In this document: positions 58,027-64,000 of the stretch, in pieces
Layout of the letters: each line of letters starts with the position of its first letter
Numbering within the stretch: the stretch's first letter is position 1
NCBI RefSeq assembly: GCF_002209535.1
Contig: NZ_NJIG01000001.1
Span: forward strand, 186,001-250,000
DNA: 64,000 bases
Origin: Achromobacter marplatensis
GTDB lineage: Bacteria; Pseudomonadota; Gammaproteobacteria; Burkholderiales; Burkholderiaceae_B
Reading direction: 5' to 3'
The notes under the pieces: model-generated
Seen by the model: only the letters and a program-made list of their open reading frames with translations
Told to the model about the DNA's origin: nothing
The model's database searches: none
Made by a program: the position numbers and the translations under genes

Positions 58027-59226
58027 ATGAACCTGATTGAAGAGATTGTTGAAAACGCCCCCGCCATTCGAGACGTCCGGCGCGACATCCACGCCCATCC
58101 CGAACTGGCGTTCGAGGAGAACCGCACTGCGCAACGGGTGGCCGAGCTGCTGGAGAGCTGGGGCATCGAGCTGCACCGGGGCTTCGGCAAGACCGGCCTG
58201 GTGGGCGTGATCCGCAACGGCACCTCGTCGCGCACACTGGGGCTGCGCGCCGACATGGACGCGCTGCCCATGCAGGAAGCGAACCAGTTCGCGCACGCCA
58301 GCAAGCACGCGGGCGTGATGCACGCCTGCGGCCATGATGGCCACACCGCCATGCTGCTGGGCGCAGCCCAGTACCTGGCGCGCCATCGCAATTTCGACGG
58401 GACCGTCTACCTGATCTTCCAACCCGCCGAAGAACGCGGCGGCGGCGCGCGCGAGATGATGCGTGACGGCCTGTTCGAGAAATTCCCGATGGAGGCCGTG
58501 TTCGGCATGCACAACATGCCGGGCATCCCGGAGGGCTGTTTCGCGTCGTCGCCGGGCCCGGTGCTGGCATCCAACAGCGAGTTCCACGTGACCATACGCG
58601 GCAAGGGGGGCCATGCCGCCATGCCGCACCTGGCCATCGATCCAATCCCGGCGGCGGGGCAGATGATCGAAGCCTTCCAGACCATCATCAGCCGCAACAA
58701 GAAGCCGCTTGAGACGGCCGTCATTTCCGTGACCACGCTGCGGGCGGGCGAGGCCGTCAACGTCATCCCCGACACCTGCGAACTGGGCGGCACGGTGCGC
58801 GCCTACACCGCCGAGACGCTGGATCTGATCGAGCGGCGCATGGGCGAGGTGGCGCAGCACGTGGCCGCCATGTTCGGCGCCGAATGCGATTTCGTCTTCA
58901 CGCGCCACTATCCGTCCACGATCAACCACGAGGCCGAGACGGCCTTCATGCGCGACGCGCTGGCCCAGGTGGTCGGCCAGGAGCGCTTGCTGGCGCAGAC
59001 GCCCATCATGGCGGCGGAAGACTTCTCCTTCATGCTGGAAGCGGTGCCCGGCAGCTATTGCTTCATCGGCAATGGCGATGGCGGGCACCGCGAGCTGGGC
59101 CACGGCGAGGGGCCGTGCCTGGTCCACAACACCAGCTACGACTTCAACGACGCGCTGCTGCCCATCGGCGCCAGCGCGTTCGTGAAGCTGGCCGAAGCCT
59201 GGTTTGCGCGGCCGCCGCGCGCTTAA
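58027..59226 (+). CDS. M20D amidohydrolase (hippurate hydrolase/N-acyl amino acid hydrolase family)
   Basis: The 399-residue cytoplasmic metal hydrolase has the family start DVRRDIHAHPELAFEE, GLRADMDALPMQE, and the metal-binding MHACGHDGHTAMLLGAA (C101, H103). The catalytic Glu pair is in LIFQPAEERGGGA, and later ligands are GMHNMPG and CLVHNTSYDFNDA. Motifs match hippuricases and IAA-amino-acid-type hydrolases, which cleave N-acyl amino acids. The upstream Bug receptor is probably its substrate-binding partner. It converges on the MFS gene with a 21-bp gap. Confidence 0.92.
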   Translation: MNLIEEIVENAPAIRDVRRDIHAHPELAFEENRTAQRVAELLESWGIELHRGFGKTGLVGVIRNGTSSRTLGLRADMDALPMQEANQFAHASKHAGVMHACGHDGHTAMLLGAAQYLARHRNFDGTVYLIFQPAEERGGGAREMMRDGLFEKFPMEAVFGMHNMPGIPEGCFASSPGPVLASNSEFHVTIRGKGGHAAMPHLAIDPIPAAGQMIEAFQTIISRNKKPLETAVISVTTLRAGEAVNVIPDTCELGGTVRAYTAETLDLIERRMGEVAQHVAAMFGAECDFVFTRHYPSTINHEAETAFMRDALAQVVGQERLLAQTPIMAAEDFSFMLEAVPGSYCFIGNGDGGHRELGHGEGPCLVHNTSYDFNDALLPIGASAFVKLAEAWFARPPRA

Positions 59227-59247
59227 GTACGGCGCCGCACCCCCCGC

Positions 59248-60588
59248 TCAGGCCTTGCGCAACCCCGCTCGGGGCAGGGGCGCCGCCGGGTGGCTGGCGG
59301 GCTCGTCCGCCGGCCGGCCGCGTCCGATCAGCCATGCGCACAGCGCCGACACCACCCCGGCAAACAGCACGTACAGGCAGATCAGCCACGGCTGGCCGCC
59401 GCCGGTCTTGAGCAGGGCGGTGGCAATGATGGGCGTGATGCCCGAGGCGAAAATGCCCGAGAACTGGTAGACGAACGAGATGCCGGTGTAGCGCACCTTG
59501 GCGTCAAAGAGCTCGCAGAACAGGGCGGCCTCGGGACCATACACGGCGGCATAGAAGATGCCGAACGGGATGATGATCGCCAGCCAGATCAGCATCACGC
59601 TGCCTTCGCTGTGCAGCATCAGCCAGAAGCCCGGGAAGGATGCCGCGGCGGTGATCAGCGATCCCCAGAAGTAGACGCGGGTGCGGCCGATGCGGTCAGA
59701 CAATCTGCCGAAGAAGGGGATGAAGAAGCACATCACCAGGGCCGCGGCCATCACGCCCGTCAGCGCTTCGGTTCGCGTGATCTGCACGGTTTGCGTCAGG
59801 TACGAGATCGAGAACACGCCGAACACGTTGAAGAACACGCCGTCGATGTAGCGGGCGCCCATGCCCTTGAAGACGTTGCCCGGGTAGCGCTTGAGCATGT
59901 CGAAGAAGGGAATGCGGCTTTCGGCGTTGCTTTCCTTGACCGCGGTGAACTCGGGCGTTTCCTTGATGTTCAGGCGGATGTACATGCCCACCAGCACCAT
60001 GGCGGCCGACGCCAGGAAGGCGATGCGCCAGCCCCAGGCCATGAACTGCTCGTCGGTCAGCAAGGTGGACAGCAGCGCCACGGTGCCGGAAGCCAGGCAC
60101 AGGCCGATCGCCAGCCCGATCTGCGGCAGCGACGCGTAGAAGCCTTTCTTGCCCGGCGGCGCGTATTCATACGCCATCAGCACCGCGCCGCCCCATTCGC
60201 CGCCCAGTCCGATGCCCTGGAACACGCGCAGCAGCAGCAACAGGATGGGCGCCCAGACGCCGATGCTGTCGTAGGTGGGCACCAGACCGATCAGGAATGT
60301 GGACACGCCCATGATCATCAGTGTCATCACCAGCATGCTTTTCCTGCCGATACGGTCGCCGAAATGGCCGAAGATCAGGCCGCCGAGCGGCCGCGTCACG
60401 AAGCCCACGGCGAACGTGGTGTAGGCCAGCATGGTCGAGACCAGCGGGTCGCCGGTGGGAAAGTACAGCTTGTTGAATACGATGCCCGCCACGACACCGT
60501 AGAGGAAAAAGTCGTACCACTCGATCGTGGCGCCGATCAGCGACGCGGTGACGACACGGCGTACTGCGGCTTCGTTCTGCTTGGCCAT
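59248..60588 (-). CDS. MFS transporter, metabolite:H+ symporter (MHS) family
   Basis: The 446-residue permease has the MHS signatures GATIEWYDFFLYGVVAGIVF, RPLGGLIFGHFGDRIGRKSM, GLGGEWGGAVLMAYEYAP and GPEAALFCELFDAKVRYTG. MHS members import shikimate, alpha-ketoglutarate, citrate or aromatic acids with protons. The start at 60588 follows AAAGGAGACTGGA. It lies 77 bp downstream of the GMC oxidoreductase gene on the same strand, so it probably imports that enzyme's substrate or product. Confidence 0.9.
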   Translation of the reverse strand: MAKQNEAAVRRVVTASLIGATIEWYDFFLYGVVAGIVFNKLYFPTGDPLVSTMLAYTTFAVGFVTRPLGGLIFGHFGDRIGRKSMLVMTLMIMGVSTFLIGLVPTYDSIGVWAPILLLLLRVFQGIGLGGEWGGAVLMAYEYAPPGKKGFYASLPQIGLAIGLCLASGTVALLSTLLTDEQFMAWGWRIAFLASAAMVLVGMYIRLNIKETPEFTAVKESNAESRIPFFDMLKRYPGNVFKGMGARYIDGVFFNVFGVFSISYLTQTVQITRTEALTGVMAAALVMCFFIPFFGRLSDRIGRTRVYFWGSLITAAASFPGFWLMLHSEGSVMLIWLAIIIPFGIFYAAVYGPEAALFCELFDAKVRYTGISFVYQFSGIFASGITPIIATALLKTGGGQPWLICLYVLFAGVVSALCAWLIGRGRPADEPASHPAAPLPRAGLRKA

Positions 60589-60665
60589 TCCAGTCTCCTT
60601 TGATGGGGGGGCGGGGCACTCTGCGTTGCCGCTCGCCATGCTTTCCTGCGGGGGTTGCTCGTGCC

Positions 60666-62303
60666 TTACGCGGCGACTAGCTCGGCCTGCCGCCGCGTTG
60701 CCTTCAGATCCTCCAGCATGAATCCGGCTGCGCGTTCGGCCAGCATCACGACAGGTACATTGGTGTTGCCGGAAACCAGCGTGGGCATGATGGAACAATC
60801 CACCACCCGCAGGCCGGCCACGCCGTGCACGCGCAGGCGCTCGTCCACCACGGCCATTGGATCGCTGCGCGGTCCCATCTTGGCGGTGCCGGAAGGATGG
60901 AAGATGGTGGCGCCGTACTCCCGGCAGAAGTGCAGGATCTCGTCGTCCGTGCGCACGTCCAGCCCGGGGCGGAATTCCCGCTTCATCAATCCGGCCAGCG
61001 GTTCCGTCGCGGCCAGCGCGCGCGCATACTTGACCGCGGCGATCGTCATGCGCCGGTCCAATTTGGTGGACAGGTAATTGGGCTGCATGGAAGGCGCCTC
61101 GAACGGGTCCGCGCTGCGCAGCCGGACCTGGCCGCGCGAAGACGGGCGCAACTGGCAGACCGAATACGTGCAACCCGAAAACGGATGCACCTTGCCGCCG
61201 GCCAGGTCGGCCGACAGGGTCGCGAAATGGAACTGGGTGTCGGGCGTGCGGCTGGCGGGGTCCACCCGGCAGAACAGGCCGCCCTGGTTGATCCCGACGG
61301 CCAGGGGCCCACCGCGAAACAGCAGCCACTGCAGCCCCATGCGGGCGCGGCCACTCAGCGTGCGCAACTGGTCGTTGGTGGTGATGGGCCGCGTGGTTTC
61401 GTAGATCAGCCTGATCTGCAGGTGGTCCTGCAGGTTCTCGCCGACGCCCGGCAGATCCCGCACCACGCCGATGCCGAACTGCCGCAGCAGCGCGGCCGGC
61501 CCGACGCCGGACAGTTGCAGCAGTTGCGGCGATTGCAGCGCGCCCGCGCACAGCACCACTTCGCGCCGTGCGCGCAGCGTGCGCACCTGACCGTCCTGCC
61601 GGTAGCGCACGCCGCAGGCGCGACTGCCTTCGAACAGCACGGCCATCGTGTGGGCGCCGGTTTCCACGCGCAGATTGGGACGCCCTTCGGCCGGGCGCAG
61701 ATAGGCCACTGCCGTCGAGCAGCGCCAGCCATTGCGCGTGGTCAGCTGGTAATAGCCCACGCCTTCCTGGTCGCCCGTGTTGAAGTCCTGCACGTGCGGT
61801 ACACCCTGCGTGCCGGCCGCCGCGATCATGGCTTCTACCAGCGGATGCGGCGTTTTGATGGAGGTGGCGTTCAAGGGGCCGTCCACGCCTCGGGTGGGCC
61901 CCACGCCCAGGTCGTTGTTTTCCAGCTTGCGGAAGGCCGGCAGGCAATCGTCCCAGCCCCATCCCGGGTTGCCGGCGTCGCGCCAAGCGTCGTAATCCTG
62001 CCGCTGGCCGCGAATGTAGATCAGCCCGTTGATGGCGCTGGATCCGCCCAGCGTGCGGCCGCGCGGCCAGTAAATGCGCCGGCCCAGCATGTTGGGGTCG
62101 GGGTCGGTGTAATAGCCCCAGTTCACCACCTTGTGGAACATCGTCTTGCCATAGCCGATGGGGATATGAATCCACGGGGAGCGGTCCCTGGGGCCGGCTT
62201 CCAGCAGGCACACGGACAGTGCGCCGTCGGCGCTCAGCCGGTTGGCCATCACGCATCCGGCTGAGCCGGCGCCAACCACGATGACATCCACGGTGTCGGA
62301 CAT
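60666..62303 (-). CDS. GMC-family FAD-dependent oxidoreductase (choline/alcohol dehydrogenase type)
   Basis: The 545-residue flavoenzyme has the N-terminal FAD motif DVIVVGAGSAGCVMANRL, the two GMC signatures GRTLGGSSAINGLIYIRGQ and GALQSPQLLQLSGVGP, and the catalytic His/Asn region FHPSGTAKMG and GNTNVPVVMLAERAA. Choline and polyethylene-glycol dehydrogenases are in this group; the alcohol substrate is unknown. The start at 62303 is chosen since an open extension of 71 codons runs antisense to the IclR leader. It is divergent from the IclR gene across 199 bp. Confidence 0.9.
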   Translation of the reverse strand: MSDTVDVIVVGAGSAGCVMANRLSADGALSVCLLEAGPRDRSPWIHIPIGYGKTMFHKVVNWGYYTDPDPNMLGRRIYWPRGRTLGGSSAINGLIYIRGQRQDYDAWRDAGNPGWGWDDCLPAFRKLENNDLGVGPTRGVDGPLNATSIKTPHPLVEAMIAAAGTQGVPHVQDFNTGDQEGVGYYQLTTRNGWRCSTAVAYLRPAEGRPNLRVETGAHTMAVLFEGSRACGVRYRQDGQVRTLRARREVVLCAGALQSPQLLQLSGVGPAALLRQFGIGVVRDLPGVGENLQDHLQIRLIYETTRPITTNDQLRTLSGRARMGLQWLLFRGGPLAVGINQGGLFCRVDPASRTPDTQFHFATLSADLAGGKVHPFSGCTYSVCQLRPSSRGQVRLRSADPFEAPSMQPNYLSTKLDRRMTIAAVKYARALAATEPLAGLMKREFRPGLDVRTDDEILHFCREYGATIFHPSGTAKMGPRSDPMAVVDERLRVHGVAGLRVVDCSIMPTLVSGNTNVPVVMLAERAAGFMLEDLKATRRQAELVAA

Positions 62304-62367
62304 ATTGCCTTGTCTCCCTGTTGTCGTCCGCCTGCGCCACGTCGGCGGGACGGCGCGTTTACCCTGC

Positions 62368-62395
62368 TTGCCGCGGCGGGGCGCACTTATATACT
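62368..62395 (+). promoter_or_regulatory. candidate promoter of the IclR gene
   Basis: TTGCCG (62368-62373), a 16-bp spacer and TATACT (62390-62395) lie 107 bp before the IclR ATG. The -10 box matches consensus at five of six positions and the spot ACTTATATACT is AT-rich in a GC-rich spacer. Confidence 0.35.
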
Positions 62396-62502
62396 GGGTC
62401 GATCCCGGCAGCGCCCAGAGACGCTGCATTCGGCTGGGGATCTGTGGCGATTCTAGGAAGCGGGCGCGTCGCGCAAAGCACAACACGCGTGGGGGCGGCA
62501 AA

Positions 62503-63360
62503 ATGGAACGGAACATGCAACTTCGGTTTCAAAATCGCAGTGCAGCATCGGTAGAGGCGCCTGCCGGCGCTTCGGTCGACACGCCCGCCGTGCAGCAGGA
62601 GGCCGCGCGTTCGCTGCGCGCCCTGGTGGTGCTGGAGCACCTGGCGCGGGCCCAACATCCGCCCACGCTGGCGCAATTGGCGCAGCGCCTGGACATGCCG
62701 AAGACCACGTTGATGCGCCTGTTGGCCGCCATGCAGCGTGCCGGCTTCGTGGCCGCTACGCCGACCGAACACGGCTTCGTGCCGGGGCCGCAGGCCACGT
62801 CACTGGCCTTGTCCACCTTGCGCGCCTCGGCGTTCACGCGGGCATGCCGCGCCGTGCTGGCGCAACTGGCCGGCACACTGGGAGAAACCTGCAATCTGAC
62901 GGCCCCGGACGGCGACCGCGTGATCTATATGGAACGGGTGGAGACCACCGAGCCGCTGCGCCTGTTCTTCGCGGTGGGCAGCCACGTGCCGATGCACTGC
63001 ACGGCAAGCGGCAAACTATTCCTTGCATCCATGAACCGGCTGGAGCGAGGCCGCGTGCTGGCCCGTTTGCCGCTCACGCGCAACACGCCGCGCACCTTGA
63101 CCGATCCCACGTTGCTGGAAGAGGAATTGGAACGGTTGGCGGCGCGTGGCATCGGCATCGACAACGAGGAATTCGTACGAGGCATGAGTGCCGTGGCGGT
63201 GCCGGTCAAGGATGCGGAAGACCGGGTAGTGGCGGCCGTGGCCTGCCACGCGCCGACCGCGCGCGTCATGCTGGACGACCTGCTGCGGGCGGTGCCAGTG
63301 TTGCAGCGCGCGGCGCAGTCGCTGCACGAGGTGCTGGCTCAGCATCGGCCCGGAGGCTGA
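62503..63360 (+). CDS. IclR-family transcription regulator
   Basis: The 285-residue regulator has an IclR winged helix (SLRALVVLEHLARAQHPPTL, LAQRLDMPKTTLMRLLAAMQ) and an effector domain with YMERVETTEPLRLFF, HVPMHCTASGKLFLA and SAVAVPVKDAEDRVVAAVAC, typical of ligand-binding IclR domains. It is divergent from the GMC-MHS pair and is their probable regulator. A second ATG at 62515 is possible; the first has a GGGGGCGGCAAA ribosome site. IclR ligands are usually carboxylates or aromatics. Confidence 0.9.
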   Translation: MERNMQLRFQNRSAASVEAPAGASVDTPAVQQEAARSLRALVVLEHLARAQHPPTLAQLAQRLDMPKTTLMRLLAAMQRAGFVAATPTEHGFVPGPQATSLALSTLRASAFTRACRAVLAQLAGTLGETCNLTAPDGDRVIYMERVETTEPLRLFFAVGSHVPMHCTASGKLFLASMNRLERGRVLARLPLTRNTPRTLTDPTLLEEELERLAARGIGIDNEEFVRGMSAVAVPVKDAEDRVVAAVACHAPTARVMLDDLLRAVPVLQRAAQSLHEVLAQHRPGG

Positions 63361-63520
63361 GCCAGCGGTAGAAGTCTATTCGAAGCGAAAATACTAATCT
63401 ATAGAAATCAATCGCTTACCGAAAACGGTGCGTTGAATTTGCACGCTTCACCAATATGTATGGAGCTTGACGCTAAAATTTGACCCGTAATTAAAGCTGC
63501 TGAAGCAGCGTTTTGAGGAA

Positions 63521-63676
63521 ATGATGAATTTTTGGGTCCCTGTCGTCTTCGGTACGTTCAAGATCCTCGTGTTGGGCACGGGCATGTTTTTCGCCATCAA
63601 GTCTCATTACGATGGAGAAAAAAAGGAGAAGAAGGAAAAAGAGGTGAAAGCACCTCAGGAAGACCTCGCCGCGTAG
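63521..63676 (+). CDS. 51-residue single-helix membrane protein
   Basis: A short frame starting at 63521 (or 63524, where TTGAGGAA sits at better spacing) encodes MMNFWVPVVFGTFKILVLG, then TGMFFAIKSHYDGEKKEKKE and KEVKAPQEDLAA. One hydrophobic helix (about residues 5-25) is followed by a strongly charged tail, the build of a membrane-anchored small protein with a cytoplasmic basic/acidic end. It is preceded by AT-rich DNA with TTGACG (63467-63472) as a possible -35 box. The leader also contains GCTGC-TGAA-GCAGC (63496-63509). I do not recognise a named family. Confidence 0.62.
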   Translation: MMNFWVPVVFGTFKILVLGTGMFFAIKSHYDGEKKEKKEKEVKAPQEDLAA

Positions 63677-63755
63677 CGCGGACGAGGCGACGCGCATCTC
63701 GGACTTATCGCAAGGGGCCTATCCCGATTGCGGTTTGTTGGATTGAGCAGCAGCG

Positions 63756-64000
63756 TCAGGCGCTCAGGAAGCGAATGACTTCGGCCCAATCGTTGGTCGA
63801 CAGGGCGACGTCCTCGTAGTCGCCCTCTTCCTCGTCGTAGCGCGAAACGCAGAAGCGCTGGCTTCTGCCGGATTCGCGGTCGGCATAGTTGGCGTAGTCG
63901 ACAAACACTTTCAAACCGCGCTCCTTGTTCTCGAATGAAGGAGCGGCATCGATGTAGCTCGACGTGTCCAAATACCCTTCGGGTAGGGTCGGCAGGGTGG
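63756..64000 (-). CDS. hypothetical protein, 5' end beyond the window
   Basis: The frame ends at 63756 and stays open to the right edge, so only the C-terminal 80 residues are present. The visible part TLPTLPEGYLDTSSYIDAAP, then FENKERGLKVFVDYANYADR and CVSRYDEEEGDYEDVALSTN, ends DWAEVIRFLSA. The edge is probably close to the start, since TLPTLPEGYLD looks like a short N-terminus. It is an acidic soluble protein with no recognised motif. The 79 bp that separate it from the small membrane protein hold nothing evident. Confidence 0.62.
   Translation of the reverse strand, partial: TLPTLPEGYLDTSSYIDAAPSFENKERGLKVFVDYANYADRESGRSQRFCVSRYDEEEGDYEDVALSTNDWAEVIRFLSA

Noticed and set aside
59248..62340. 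Apparent 1030-codon fusion spanning the MHS transporter and GMC gene
   Set aside because: The upstream part is an out-of-frame reading of the GMC gene. The transporter has its own start at 60588 with AAAGGAG.
1..64000. CRISPR array, tRNA/rRNA genes, insertion sequences, prophage or defence island
   Set aside because: I found no regularly spaced repeats, no tRNA-like cloverleaf with CCA/TTC-arm motifs, no transposase or integrase motifs and no terminal inverted repeats.

Overview
The window reads as chromosomal DNA of a high-GC betaproteobacterium of the Alcaligenaceae, most likely Achromobacter or a close Bordetella relative. The reasons are three orphan Bug-type (TctC) solute receptors, a MexXY-like efflux operon with a divergent TetR gene in the layout described for Achromobacter axyZ / axyXY-oprZ, a ProP osmosensor, dense LysR regulation, and GCTTGCTGCCCCC-type terminator elements familiar from Bordetella/Achromobacter intergenic DNA. 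I see no rRNA, tRNA, CRISPR array, transposase, integrase or phage gene. The gene content looks like ordinary accessory metabolism.

Layout. 0-7.3 kb: a truncated gene divergent from a MocR/PdxR-type regulator, then a TRAP transporter (TakP-like receptor, DctQ, and a DctM with a large low-complexity insertion), then proP. 7.3-10.2 kb: small hypothetical genes and a GNAT gene. 10.2-18.6 kb: regulator-plus-target pairs (MarR/AlkC-D type, SDR/LysR, GST/LysR, GNAT-DUF169/LysR/MFS). 18.7-22.9 kb: HAD phosphatase, EamA exporter with AraC regulator, and a membrane EAL phosphodiesterase. 22.9-26.2 kb: an ECF42-type sigma factor in a tight operon with VOC, SRPBCC and two YCII/DGPF genes, with a candidate ECF42 promoter inside it. 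26.2-31.3 kb: HD nucleotidase, an orphan MotA/MotB stator pair, GNAT, and an NYN-LOTUS putative RNase. 31.3-37.9 kb: AraC, small genes, a DUF523 protein, two Bug receptors, a Gly/His-rich secreted protein and a TetR gene with a textbook terminator.

38.8-50.1 kb is a two-armed catabolic locus. Leftward runs a complete peptide-type ABC importer that ends in an M20 peptidase. Rightward run a serine-glyoxylate-type aminotransferase, a serine hydrolase and an aldo/keto reductase. A FadR/FCD GntR gene sits between the arms, and three GTATAC-cored sites lie in the divergent region. The simplest reading is import and breakdown of a small peptide or amide under that regulator; the substrate is unknown.

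50.1-56.7 kb is the efflux operon axyX-axyY-oprZ with divergent axyZ. The spacer holds two copies of the same 18-bp palindrome (TGAATCR-N4-TGATTCA), which are likely the TetR operators. 56.8-63.4 kb is a second catabolic group: Bug receptor plus M20D amidohydrolase facing an MHS-family transporter plus GMC oxidoreductase, with an IclR gene divergent from the latter. The right edge has an unrecorded 51-residue membrane protein and a gene truncated by the window.
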